From Stromatinia cepivora (lineage: Eukaryota; Ascomycota; Leotiomycetes; Helotiales; Sclerotiniaceae): a stretch of DNA of 64,000 nucleotides. The notes beneath the pieces are model-generated. The model saw only the letters and a list, made by a program, of their open reading frames with translations. It made no database searches and was not told the DNA's origin. Position numbers and translations under genes: made by a program. Of the stretch, positions 37,880 through 50,368 are shown piece after piece. Position 1 is the first letter of the stretch. Each line of letters starts with the position of its first letter. The stretch is from positions 992,001 to 1,056,000 of the forward strand of contig RCTD01000023.1 in the NCBI GenBank assembly GCA_014898415.1, in the 5' to 3' direction.

Positions 37880-39261
37880 TAATTCGAAAGTTCAATTAGA
37901 TATTAGGAAAAAATTATAATGAAATATTTGTATTAACAATAAAGTTAGATATATTCAGATTATTTTTAGTTATTATTGTAAAAGAAAATTTGGAATATTT
38001 ATATTTCGATATCAAAAATACTTTTATTGAATTATATTTGAAGGAAAAGATTTATTTTGAATTATTCCAAGATATCAAAGTCGAAAAAGAATATATATTA
38101 CAAATTCTATGAAATCTATATAATTTAAAATAAACTAAAAGAAATTGAAGTTTATTATTAAAGAAAGAATTTTTAGATATAAATTTTGTACAAAATTTGA
38201 TAGATTTATATGTATATATATTTAAAAACTGTAATATAATATTACTGATATATATCGATAATATTATTGTTATATTATATATATTATTATAAATTATTTA
38301 ATTCAATGAAAAGCTATCAGTTTATTTTAATATTAAGAATTTAAGGAAGATTAATAAGATTCTAAATATTAAGATTATTTATAATAGAAAAGTATATATA
38401 TTAATTATAAATCAAAAAGAATATTTTAATATTATATTAATCAAATATAATATTATATATAAATAATACCAAATCAAGAAATTGCCAATAATAGATTATA
38501 TTTATTTCTAGTTAATAATCGATGATGATGAATTGATAAATATAAATGAATATCAATAATGAATAGGAAATATAATCTATTTAATAATATATATTTAATT
38601 AGATATAGCATTCTCAATTAAAAGATTTTTACAATTTATAATAAAATCAGTAAAATATTATATTATAGCTTTAAAGAATCTAATGTGATATCTATAATCA
38701 ACAATCAAACAAAAGTTATAATTTAGACCAAAAAAAATATAATCTGATATTTATAAAGAATACAATATATCTAATAATATAATAAAAATATATACAAATA
38801 TAGATTGGATTAATAACAAATATAACCGAAAAAGTATTTTAGAGGGAGTTGTAATATTTTATAAAGGTTTTATATTATAGATTAGCAAAAAACAAATATT
38901 TATAGTTATCTTTAATACGAAATCAGAATATATTATAATGATAATATTCATTAAATAAAAGAGATAGGTTGTATAAATACTCAAAGATTTATCTAAATCA
39001 AATTATATTGAAAAGAATGAAAATACGATTCAAATGTTTAATAACAATCAGAACATTTTAGTTTTAATCAAAAATCTATATTTATATAAACGATTCAAAT
39101 ATATAAATATCAATTATTATTTTATTAGGGATTTAACAGAAAAAAAGAAAATCGTTATTAGTTATATCAATATATACAATATAATTGCCGATAAAATGAC
39201 AAAGTTTTATACAAGGATTGCTTTCGAAAGATTCAAGAAAATATTAAGATTAATAGTCTAG
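37880..39261 (+). pseudogene. Reverse transcriptase and RNase H of Copia G, broken
   Basis: Reads LDIFRLFLVIIVKENLEYL, FDIKNTFIELYLKEKIYF, then LLIYIDNIIVIL with the catalytic pair as Asp-Asn. The final unbroken part, 39034-39261, is the RNase H C-terminus (YINIYNIIADKMTKFYTRIA; expected ADxLTK-type signature). It ends about 30 bp before the right LTR, as in intact Copia elements. Confidence 0.85.
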
Positions 39262-40889
39262 AAGGATCAAATAGGATATCCTTAATAAAAGAGTATTGGA
39301 AATAAAACCATTATAGGATTAAAATTAAGATTATGTGATCACAATAATACATAGACCATATTTGGGAATAATCTCAATTCTACTTTTACTAAAATAATAA
39401 ATCCTTAATTCAACCTATATAATCAACAATACTACTACTTCCTGCACCAAAAGTTAACACTAGATAGTATTTAAAATAGAAATAGAATCTAAACATTTGA
39501 TTTTAAATACTTTTTTTCTTTTAAATAAACATTCTGTATAACTTCAATTATAATTTCTAGATTGAAATCTTTTTCGATATCCCGATATTCTTCGAATTCT
39601 TTTATTTCTTTTTGTATTATTTCGATTTTATTGAGATTATCGATATAAGATATCAATATATATATTACCCTAAAAGAAAAAAAAAGTAATGAATATTTGA
39701 AATTTAAATAGTTATTAAATATAATAAAGTCTATATATCCAGAAAAAGTATTCTAAAATGGAAATAGTTTCGGAAATATAGAAGTTCCAAAATTGAAATT
39801 GTTAAAGTTCTGAAAAAATTATAAAAGGTTTATAATAATCATTGATTTGTAAATAACTACAAAAACATTTTATCTAATATAATATCAGTTTTGTTTTTAT
39901 AATGAAACTTTATTTTGATTTACTTTAATAAATATATTTACAAGTTTTTCTGTAATCTTATAATCTTTAATAAATATTATTATCGTTTATAAAAGAAAAT
40001 CGGAAATCTTCTATTCAAAATCCCTAAATAAAATCTTACCATTAATAATCTTCATTTGAATAATAAATAATCTGAATTTCCTATATTATTCTAGGAAATT
40101 ATTATATCGAATTGTATTAAATATAATCTATATTTTATATTGAAAATAAATATTATTGATTTTAATTGAGTTCTAATAAATCATTACAAATTGTTTAATC
40201 AATTTGAATAATATAAATCAGAGCATTTGTATATAAAAAATATAATAATATATTTATACTTCTGATTCGGTTTAATTGATTATATATATATAGCATTATA
40301 TTTTATTTTTAAATGATATAATATATAGTTCAAATCGTTTTATAATCAATAATTACTACAAATTAGTTTTAGGTTTAATATTATTATTAAGTTTAATAAT
40401 AAGATTTATAGATTTTGGTATATATATATTTCAATACAAATTATAATTGATATAGGAATACGATTTTGATCGATTAAATCGATTTCTTAAATAAAAGGAT
40501 TCCTGATTATTATATAGATTGTTATTTCTTAAAGGGGAAAAAGAATTATTGGAGGGCCCTAAATGATCAAATTATTTGATCAAAGTTTTCTTCCTTTAAT
40601 TTCAGGATCTTCAAATTTGTTTAGATAAAGATCCTTGGTTTTCGATTAAAAGAATAAAGGGAATTCTAGATACTATTATTGATTTGAATATATATATGAA
40701 TATTATTTAAAGTTTAAAAAAAAATTGTATTATTACAGAGTTTATTATCATTATAACTTTCAATTATCGATTCTCCTTTTTCAAATTTATAATTATTATA
40801 TAAAGATCTTATAATTATAATAATGATTCAGAAAAAGTAATTGAATTATTAAAAATATCAACTTCAAATATTGAATTTTTTTTTTATTA

Positions 40890-41198
40890 TATCACGGGAT
40901 AGTATGATTACAGAGCACTTTCAGAGATCGGGGAATAGGTGGTACACGTGATTGGTAGAGTAAAAGAATTGAATGATTTGCCCTTGATTATATAAATCAA
41001 GAGTTATATATATAGAACAAATGAATAGTTATTTAATTGATATATACTTTAATTAAACTAGATCTTTATTTATTAGTATATCAGGATTACTTTATCAATT
41101 GGTAAATTGGTAAGGGCTAATAGATCCTTCATTCCGATTGGAAAGTATACACTTTGATCCTTCATAAGATACAGGGGATCACAGGGCTTTCCGTGACA
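40890..41198 (-). mobile_element. Solo LTR of Copia D family (309 bp) in Gypsy B
   Basis: Ends as in the other solo copies, with a perfect duplication TATTA (40885-40889 and 41199-41203). It lies in the gag/5' region of copy B and is little decayed. Confidence 0.92.
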
Positions 41199-41377
41199 TA
41201 TTAATCTTCTTTCTTTCAATAATAATATTATTCAAACCTATATCTATATTTTCTTCAAAGAGTTATTGAAATAATTGAGAAGAAAGGAATAATTCTTCAA
41301 AATAAGTTTTCGAAGATTCGGGATATATAAGAAGAGGAATTCATTATATTATAAGAATGATGATATATTTCTAAAAG

Positions 41378-41659
41378 TGTCACGAATCGTGAACCACAGG
41401 AGGCTAACCACGTGATACCTCTTATCTCCCACATCCATTGATGAGCTGATCGTCCGTGTACATGCGTTACGATTCATACGATTTAATATAGTAAAATGAT
41501 AACCCTAATAACACATACGCATAACCCCGCAGTTTACAAATAAATATTTATATATATATATCTAATCGCTCCTTATAAGCTATAATTCTTCAATTGTAGA
41601 TTCTAAAGAATATAATTGATCCTGTTTATTCAACTCTACTACAGCTTTTATACGTCACA
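41378..41659 (+). repeat. 5' LTR of Gypsy copy C (282 bp)
   Basis: Starts TGTCACGAATCGTGAACC and ends TATACGTCACA. Confidence 0.95.
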
Positions 41660-42529
41660 TTATCTACAACTTATTTACAAGCATCCGATCATCTAATGAT
41701 CTTCCAAATAATACCTCACTTTAATAATACCTTCTTAGATGAACTTTTACAAATGTTATATCTAAAGAAAAAAGATCTATTCCAATCTAATCGATAAAGA
41801 TATAAATACCTTTAGAAATATATTATCATTTTCACAATACAATGAACTCCTCCTTTTGTACACTCCGAATCTTCGAAAGTATATTCTGAGGAACCCTTTT
41901 CTTCTCCTTAATTATTTCAACAACCCTTCGAAGAAAATATAAATACAGGATTGGATAATATTATTATTGGAAGAAAGAAAACTAGTAAAAAGAAGATTTC
42001 AATATATAAAGCCGATACTTCTAATAGTTCAATTACTCCTTTCGAATCATTATTACAATTACAAGATCTTTATACAATGATTATAAATTTGAAAGAGGAG
42101 AATCGATAATTGAAAACTATAATGATGATAAATTCTGCAACAGTGTAATCTTCTTCTAAACCCCAAGTGATACTTATATAGGTATCCAGGTTAATAATAG
42201 TACCTGGGACTTCCCTTATTCTCTTAATCGAAATTCAAGGATCTTTATCTAAGCAAACCCGAAGATTCCGAAATCAAAGGAAGAAAACTTTAATCAGATG
42301 ATTTAATCATCAAAGGTCCTCCAAGGATTCTTCTTCTTTTTCAGAAAGTAACGATCCATTTAATAATCAAGGGTCCTTTTATTTAAAAAGTCAACCTAAT
42401 CGATTAAGATTGTATTTCTGTGTCAGTTATAATTCACAGCAAAATACATATATATCAAAATCTATAAATCTTATTACTAAACTTAACGATAGTATTGAAC
42501 TTAAAACTAGTTTATAACAATTATTAGTT

Positions 42530-43384
42530 ATAGAATGATTCGAACTATATACTATATCATTTAAGAGTGAAATGTAACATCGCGTATATATAATCAATCA
42601 AACCAAATCAGAAGCACAAATACATTGTCATATTCTTTATATACAAATGCCCTGACTCACAGTACTCGAATTGATTAAACAATTTACAGTGATCTATCGG
42701 AACCTAGCCGAAATCGATAATGTTTACTTTTAATACGAAATATAGATTATATCTAATACAATTCGATATAACAACTTCCTAGAATAGTATAGAAAGTTCA
42801 GACTACTTATTACCCAAACAGAGATTATTGATGATAAGGTTTTATTCAAGGATCTCGAACAAAAGATTTCCGATTTTCTTTTGCGAACGATAGCAATACC
42901 CATTAAGGATTACAAAACTATAAAAGAATTCGTGAATATATTTACTAAAATAAATCAAAATGAAATTTCATTACAAGAACAAAATCGATATTGTATTAAT
43001 CAAAAAATCTCTATAACTACTTACAAATTAACAATTATTACAAATCCTTTGCAATTCTCTCGGAACTCTAATAACTCCAATTTTGGAATTTTTATATTCC
43101 CAAAACTATTTCCACCCCGGAATACCCCTCCCGGATATACCGGCCCTGTTATACCCAATAACTATTCAAACTTTAAATGCTCATCGCCCTTTCCCTCTCC
43201 TAGAACAGTATATATATCAATACTTCATATTAATAATTTCAATAAGATCGAGACGGTACAAAAAGAAACAAAAGAATTCGAAGAATATCGGAATGCCGAA
43301 GAAGACTTCAGTCCAGAAGCTATAGTTGAAGTCATACAGAATGCCTGTTTAGAAGAAGAAAAATGTTTAAAACCAAACATTTAG
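42530..43384 (+). pseudogene. Gag of Gypsy copy C, broken
   Basis: The last 168 codons (42881-43384) are unbroken. Upstream, in the same frame, EWYRKFRLL-like and EIIDDKVLFKDLE-like text can be read past a few stops, fitting a retrotransposon capsid. It continues KDYKTIKEFVNIFTKINQNE. A zinc knuckle is not recognisable. The C-terminus is acidic (EEYRNAEEDFSPEAIVEV). Confidence 0.7.
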
Positions 43385-43486
43385 ATTCTGTTTCCATTCT
43401 AAACACTATATAGGATATAAGATTTCTTAATCTAACCAAACTTATAAAAGAAGAAGCATTCATTTTCCTCTACAATCTTTCAAAAA

Positions 43487-43800
43487 ATGGTTATATTTAT
43501 CAATCAAGAGTATTTATTGACTCTGAAACAAATAGATTCGCTTTTATTAATATTATGCTCCTTACTTGTTTATTTCCTATATTTAAATCCAGAATTATGC
43601 TATTTGAAGCTTCAATTGAAGTTAAAGAGTATAATGGTATGCAAGGCTATACCATTATCTATTTCATATTCCTTAATTTAACGATCGATGATCGTGAACA
43701 ATCTTTTGTCCTTTTCCTTATTACTGAATTAAAGAGTTATAATGTTATTTTAGATAAACTTTAGTTATCAGAAATTCGAGCGAAGCTCGATTACTTCAAT
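43487..43800 (+). pseudogene. Aspartic protease of Gypsy copy C, broken
   Basis: Text FIDSETNRFAFIN corresponds to the D-S/T-G active-site loop with the Gly changed to Glu (G-to-A). Further on are FLNLTIDDREQSFVLFLI and NVILDKL, the flap and ILG-type positions (Gly to Asp). It would be inactive. Confidence 0.75.
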
Positions 43801-44559
43801 AAATATCTTGAATGGCTTAAAGAAAGACCCCATACCATTTCCTATTCGAATAATCTCCTCGTTATTTAATTATCCTTTTGTAAACAGAAGATCAATTGAT
43901 TAACCTAACAAAATGCTGATCGATGAGATAATCAATTTGAAGAATATTAGAATTGAAGAGATTTATAATTGAGTAGATTAATTATAATTAATGATATACA
44001 ACAAAAACCTTCAAATATAAATGTAATATAGACTTTTATTAAAAAAAAAGAAACCCCAATTCCTTTCAAATTCAATCCATTTCCTTCCCAACCAATTACA
44101 CCATTATTATAGATTTATAAATACCTCCCCTATATATCGTCTGAAGTCTTCAATTTATACACATTCAAATCCGATAAATTCTAATTAGAATACAAAAGAG
44201 ATGAACAAATTGAACTTTTTACCATTACTTTGAAAGAATTCGATAATATAATAGACTTCCAATAGAACGAATGATATACAAAAAAAAGAGTATTAATTGC
44301 CTTAACCGAATTCAAGAATACAAAAGTTCGAAAAAAATTTGATCGAATATTAACCGAAATCGATTCAGAATTTGAAATACCATTTGAATATCAATAATAT
44401 TATCAAACCTTTTTCAAATATAAATCAAATATCTTACCTCCTAATCGATCTTATAATTATAAAATCATATTAAAAAACAAAGGAAAACAAATTTTGCATT
44501 ACAGTCCATTTTATAAGATATCCCTGGAATAACTAGAAATCGTTAAAGAATATATTATG

Positions 44560-45440
44560 GATAATCTTAGCAAAGATTTTATTAAACCTAATCAAGTCTT
44601 TTATACTGCACCCATCCTATTCATTAAAAAACCTAATGATAATTTGAGGTTCTATATAAATTTCAGATTATTGAATTTTTTAATGCGTAAGGATTGATAT
44701 CCCCTCTCTTTGATCGATGAAATGCTTTTTTGGCTTTCCGGTACTAAGGTTTTTACTAAACTCGATATTCGTCAAACTTTCCATTGTATAAAAATGAATC
44801 CTACTTCGGAAAAGTATACTACCTTCCAAACCCGATACAGATTATACAAATACAAAATCGTACCATTCGGATTAACAAATAGTTTTGCAATCTACCAGTA
44901 TTATATGAATAATATTCTATTCAATTATCTAGACATCTTCTGTACAATATACCTCAACGATATTCTAATTTATTCCGAAAACGAAAAAGAGTATTAAATT
45001 CATATTAAACTAATTCTCAAACAATTAAAAATCATTAACCTATAAACGGATCTCAAGAAATACGAATTCAACATTATATATATCAAATACTTAGGCTTTA
45101 TTATCTCTATTAAAAGAGTAGAGATGGATCCTGAAAAGATTGAGATAATTGAGAATTGGATTTTTCCAATAATAATAAAAGGGATCCAATTATTTTTCAG
45201 TTTTTGTAATTTTTATCGATGGTTTATTAAGGATTACAGTATAATAGCGAAACCTTTTAACGAATTTATTAAAGCAAACATTAAATTTATATTCAACAAA
45301 ATATACCAAAATATATTTAATATTTTAAAAAAAAAGCTTATCTTTGCTCTACTTTTGCAATACTATAATCATCGATTCCCTTGTATACTCGAAATAGATG
45401 TATCCAATGGAATAATTACTAATATATTATCACAATAGTA
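44560..45440 (+). pseudogene. Reverse transcriptase and start of RNase H of Gypsy copy C, broken
   Basis: The unbroken part 44710-44997 contains KVFTKLDIRQTFHCIKM (LDIRxAYH-type block), VPFGLTNSFAIYQYYMN (PFGLxNAPxxF-type block) and IYLNDILIYSENEKEY, the YLDD catalytic block with its first Asp changed to Asn. After a break, 45124-45438 reads the RT-RNase H connection (FSFCNFYRWFIKDYSIIAKP) and the RNase H start (FPCILEIDVSNGIITNILSQ, with the first catalytic Asp kept). Confidence 0.88.
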
Positions 45441-46650
45441 TGGTAAAGATTGGTTTTTTATAATTTATTTCTCCAAGATTATAATTATTGTTGAACTGAA
45501 TTACGAAGTTTATAATAAAGAAATGCTATCAATTATTCGATCTCTCAACTATTGGAGAACAGAACTCGCTGGTTTATTATATAAAATCAAGGTTTATACC
45601 GATTATAAAGCCCTCAAATATTTTATAATTATCAAGATTTTCAACATCCGATAAACTCGTTGGGCAAAAGTTCTAATCGATTATAATTTCATTATTATAT
45701 ATCGCTTTGGAAAAGATAACCTTCTCATCAATGCTTTAACCTGTTGGATCGATGAGTTGGATTTTCAGAACTATACTAAAAAGAAAAATTGTTTTCAGCA
45801 GCTTATTAAAGATAACCAAGTTGATATCAAAATTATAAGAAAAGTTTTACAAAAGTATTATTTAGATGAAACAGCGATTACTAGTATCGATTTGAATGAA
45901 ATCGTTCTTTGATTCGATTTAGTTAACTATATTATTGAAGCAAATAAAATTATAGATAGCTTGTTAGCACTCAGAATACAAGTTATTCAAGATTACAAGC
46001 ATATATCACTCCAAAATGATCTTTTACTCTACAATAACCATTTGATAGTGTTTGATGTCGATAATCTTCGAATTTACCTGATTCGTAAAGTCCATAATTC
46101 CATTTCTATTATTCATCCTGGTATAAGTAAAATCTACCTTTTATTATCTCAATAATATTATTGGTTTAGAATATACGATACTGTAACCAGATATATACAC
46201 AATTGTTACATCTGTAAATACAATTCCGTTTTATACAATTGTACCCCTAGTTTATTACATCCACTTCCGATTCCTAATCGAATATGGTAACATATCACTA
46301 TGGATTATTGCAGCTTTAATAAGGATAAATATAGATATAATAACATTTTAATTATTATTGATCGATTAACGAAGCAAACTATTTCTATACCTTGTTATAA
46401 ATCAATCGATATTCGAACTCAAGTACAACTATATCTTTACTATGTATATCAATATTATGGTCCTTTTAACATTATAATATCAAATCGCAGCCTCCAATTT
46501 ATATTACAGTTCTGGAAGGAATTCAGTCAAATCCTAAGAACCGATTTCAAATTATCCATTATTTATTATCCCCAAATCGATAATCAAATTGAGATTTATA
46601 ATCAATACCTTCAATAGTGGTTAAAACTGTTTATTAACTACTATCAAAAC
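45441..46650 (+). pseudogene. RNase H end and integrase of Gypsy copy C, broken
   Basis: After RNase H text (YEVYNKEMLSIIRSLNYWR and KVYTDYKALKYF, read past stops), 45961-46155 carries the integrase H2C2 zinc-binding region, with HPGISK and, further on, C-x2-C in NCYICKYNS. The integrase core is at 46300-46617: MDYCSFNKDKYRYNNILIII, GPFNIIISNRSLQF (catalytic Asp changed to Asn in the SDRG-like block) and IIYYPQIDNQIEIYNQYLQ (the ETD-type Glu region, with the block Glu kept). Confidence 0.85.
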
Positions 46651-46999
46651 GATTGATCAGAATTCCTATTTATAATGGATTATATACAACTTACTCTTCC
46701 ACACGACTCTTTAAAAAGGTTCACACCCTATGAAACCCTATACGGGCATATACCGAAACATATATAGGAATGGAAGGAAGATATTAATAAACCAATAAAC
46801 AATATGAATATGTGTGATGCCCGTATATACACAGAATACAATAAACTAACTCTCGTGTGAACGAAAGAAGGTTTATTGCATGCTCAAGCCAAGATATCGA
46901 AATCCATAAATGCTTATCAATGTGAGATCGATTTCGATATCGAAGATTATATATAACTCAATATGAAAAGTTATCCTACTTAGAGACCATCCAAGAAAC

Positions 47000-47360
47000 T
47001 GGACTTCCTAATTCAAGGAAAATTCAAGATCATTGATCGATCTGGGAGCTTTTTTAAGTTCGAACTCCTGATTACAATGAAAATTCATCCTGTTTTCCCT
47101 CCAGATCAATTATGCAAGGTATATGATGATCCTCTTCCTAATTAAATACTCGAACCATCTCCGTTTATTAATATAACTGGTGATTCGGAATAGAAAGTGG
47201 AGAAGGTTCTAATAATAAAGAAAACACGAAAAACCTTATTATACAGAGTTTTGTAACTTAATAACAATACCGATCTTACCTAGTATCCTACTTCCGATCT
47301 TAAAATATCACCGTATCTCTTATGCGATTTTTATCTGGCCAATCCAACATTGCCTAGTTC
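47000..47360 (+). pseudogene. Post-integrase region with chromodomain-like end, Gypsy copy C
   Basis: Reads KLDFLIQGKFKIIDRSGS, MKIHPVFPPDQLCKVYDD, then VEKVLIIKKTRKTLLYRVL, a stop where a Trp is expected, NNNTDLT, a second such stop, YPTSDLKISPYLLCDF. The spacing and the aromatic/Trp positions match a chromodomain at the end of Gypsy chromoviruses, which target insertion to heterochromatin. That would suit the nested insertions here. Confidence 0.7.
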
Positions 47361-48139
47361 TCCTAATCGATTAATCGATTGAATAAGACTTTATAAAAGC
47401 GGAAAGGATAATTATAATTATATAAATGATGATTCACCTATAAAACTAAAGGAAAGAAAAGTGTTTTTCAATATAGTAGATTAGATGTTATGATTTTATA
47501 ATGGTACATACGCATACAATTATGAAAGGATCAAAAACCCATACAAATTCGAGGGAATTTGATTGTATACGCACATAACCCGAGCTCCATATAATAGACG
47601 AACTGCTACCACCAAGATAATACAAAGGCAATATATTTCAAAAGTTTATGCCTATAATCATTTCAAAAATCATACAAAGGGAAACTTGAATATAGTAAGA
47701 ACGAAATATAATATTACCCCTATCAATTTTGTTCAATTTGGTTAATTTGGTTAATTTGATCAATTAATTTAATCGATTTCGGAATTGATTATATCAACCA
47801 TCCATCATCATTATACTATAATTCAACCTCCTTCCTTTTTTTATTGAAACTTTTTCCTTTCAAAAATTCTTCAAATCAAGGAGAATATGAATTAATATTA
47901 ATTTAACTAATTGATAAACGATTTAATCGATTTAATCAATTCATTCATTATTTTGATCAATTTGATTGATTAATTTAATCAATTTGGTTAATTTCCAATA
48001 AATTGATTAAATCAATCAAAATAATCAATTTAATTGATTTAAAGTTCATAAACTTTTACAAAACCTGGTTTTCGATGAAATAACAATGGAATAGAGGAAT
48101 GAAACGCTTGAGGGCGAGCTTTTCCGAAGGGGGGGGTAG

Positions 48140-48421
48140 TGTCATGAATTGTGAACCACAGGAGGCTAACCACATAATACCTCTTATCTCCTACATCCAT
48201 TGATGAACTGATCGTCCGTGTATATGCATTACGATTCATACGATTTAATATAATAAAATGGTGACCCTAATAATATATACACACAACCCCGCAATTTATG
48301 AATAAGTATTTGTATATATATATCTAATCGCTTTTTACGAGCTATAATTCTTCAGTTGTAGATTCTAAAGAACATAATTGACCCTGTTTATTCAGCTCTA
48401 CTACGGCTCTTGTGCGTCACA
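48140..48421 (+). repeat. 3' LTR of Gypsy copy C (282 bp)
   Basis: Starts TGTCATGAATTGTGAACC and ends CTTGTGCGTCACA. It follows the purine tract at 48126-48139. The minus-strand frame at 48039-48239 spans this junction and is not a gene. Confidence 0.95.
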
Positions 48422-48702
48422 AAAAGAGTTTATATCTTTATTGATTATATCGAAATAGATCTTTTTCCTTTAAATATAACATTCATAAAAGTTCATTTAA
48501 AAAAGTATTATTAAAGTGAAGTATTATTTAAAAGGTTATTAGATAATCGAACATTTATAAATAAATTGTAGATAATATAATATACAAAAGCTATAATAAA
48601 ACTAAATAAATAGAATCAATTATATTTCTTAGAATCTATAATTGAAAAATTATAACTTATAAAAAGCGATTAGATATATATATACAAATATCCATTTATA
48701 AG

Positions 48703-49011
48703 TGTCACGGAAAGCCTTGTGATCCCCTGTATCTTATGAAGGATCAAAGTGTATACTTTTCAATCGGAATGAAGGATTTATTAACCCTTACCAATCTATA
48801 AATTGATAAAGTAATTCTGATATTCTAATAAATAAAGATCTAGTTTAATTAAAATATATATTAATTAGATAATTATTTATTTGTTCTATATATATAGTTT
48901 TTGATTCATATAATTAAGAGTAAGTTATTTAATTCTTTTATTCTATCAATTATATATATTATCTATTCTTCAATCTTTGAAAGTACTTTGTAATTATATT
49001 ATTTTATAATA
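48703..49011 (+). repeat. 5' LTR of Copia D (309 bp)
   Basis: Begins TGTCACGGAAAGCCTTGTGA, nearly intact for 100 bp, and its 3' half is AT-shifted. Confidence 0.9.
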
Positions 49012-50020
49012 ATTATAAACCTGATAGTTTTTAAATCTATGTAATTTTTTATTCAATGATTATTAAATATTCAAAGAATTATTCTTAAAATATTATTTCT
49101 ATTTTATTTATAATTTAATATTCATATTAATTTAGTTATTTTTATTCAATATAGTAAAAGATCAAAATAATCTTCTTTTTATAATTTATATTTAATAATC
49201 GAAATGATATTTATGTTTGAAAAATAAATATCAAGTTTAAGAAATTTGGGATTCAATTAATCCAGAGAACGATTTATTTGTTTTTATATTAACAATATCC
49301 ATTTCAAACTTTGATTTGATAAATGAATTTATTTGTATTCAAATCGATTGGTTTTTAATCAAATTATTTGTTTTATTTTTTGCTATTAATTTTCAAGTCA
49401 AATATAATTAAAAAAAACAAATTCAATATCAAAAGGAATTCTCGGAATATTTTGTAACGATTCAATTCAGGGAAGATATTAATGGAAATATAAAAATGAA
49501 AGATTTTGATGATAATATATTGGGATCTATTTCTAATAGATTTATTACTTTATTTTCAATTATTTTCTAAAAAATCTCTTCCGAGTTTATCTCTTTTCAA
49601 TTGGAATATCGATATCGATAATAAGAATATATACAGAATCATAAAGCTTTCCGGGATATTTATAAGTAAATTGAATTGTTAATTGATCAAGTATATTTTA
49701 TAAAACTATTTATTCTTAATTAGAGTATTACAATTCTTTTATTCAAGATAATCATTAATATATTCAAAAAGAAGCTTGTATTTATAGTAATTATTGTTAA
49801 ATTCGCAATACTATAAGAATATCGATTTATTCTAATATAAGCCTTGTTCGACAGAATCGATCCTATTAAATAGCATAGGGATTGGATTATAATCTATATT
49901 AAAACTTTTATATATAAAATTATTAAAGTACAGAATGAAATCGTTATTAATATTTTTTTATAAATTATTAATATCAAAATATTTCTAATCTAAGTAAATA
50001 TTATAATTATATAAATCAAA

Positions 50021-50368
50021 ATGAACAATCAATTCGGATTACTTAATTTCTCATTCAAGCAATTCGGAAACGTTTTTGGAGAATTAATCTTTCAGGATTC
50101 TATTTCCTTAAAAGCTAAAAGAGAAATATATTCTATACTTATCTTTTTTCAAAATGATAAAAAGTTTAAAAAGAATAAAAAGAATATCAATTTTGAAAAT
50201 AATCAGGGGATCAAGAAAATCTGGGAATATTTTTGTAAAACCGAATTTAAATGGAATAATGGAATTGGTTATAGTTATATTGCTTATAATTATAAAATTA
50301 TAAAGTTAGTATTTATTAGAAGAATTAATTTATTATTCAAAAGAGTATTTAATAAAAATGAATTATAA
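50021..50368 (+). pseudogene. Possible gag fragment of Copia D
   Basis: A 115-codon unbroken frame, 1.0 kb after the 5' LTR, starting MNNQFGLLNFSFKQFGNVFG. Lys/Asn-rich, no zinc knuckle. Its place in the element suggests gag, but no motif proves it. A decayed counterpart lies at about 60.77-60.9 kb in element J. Confidence 0.4.

Larger units (their letters stand above)
32601..39459 (+). mobile_element. Ty1/Copia element G, complete structure, RIP-degraded, LTR carries a mariner insertion
   Basis: LTRs of 166 bp: the left one is split (32601-32698 and 34080-34147) and the right one is 39294-39459. They start TGTTGGAAATGAGGCC / TATTGGAAATAAAACC and end GTTAATA / GTTAACA. A primer site GGTTATGAG follows the left LTR, and a purine run AATAAAAGAG precedes the right one. 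The flanks CTATA and CTAGA differ at one base. Plus-strand remnants in order: gag (about 34546-35500), gag-pre-integrase and integrase (about 36.0-36.7 kb), reverse transcriptase (about 37.9-38.3 kb, catalytic motif YIDN) and RNase H (38.5-39.26 kb). Trp-to-stop changes are frequent. Confidence 0.92.
41378..48421 (+). mobile_element. Ty3/Gypsy chromovirus-type element, copy C, best preserved, inserted in copy B
   Basis: A 7044-bp element with 282-bp LTRs at 41378-41659 and 48140-48421 and a perfect target duplication AAAAG (41373-41377 and 48422-48426). A purine run (GAAGGGGGGGGTAG) stands at the 3' LTR. Plus-strand remnants in order: gag, aspartic protease, reverse transcriptase, RNase H, integrase zinc finger and core, and a chromodomain-like end. 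It inserted into the 5' region of copy B in opposite orientation, so B sequence flanks both sides. Compared with A and B it keeps longer frames, but each is interrupted and the active sites are mutated. It is the reference copy for the family in this window. Confidence 0.95.

Noticed and set aside
48039..48239. 66-codon minus-strand frame
   Set aside because: It spans the polypurine tract and the 3' LTR of Gypsy C on the antisense strand. No independent support.
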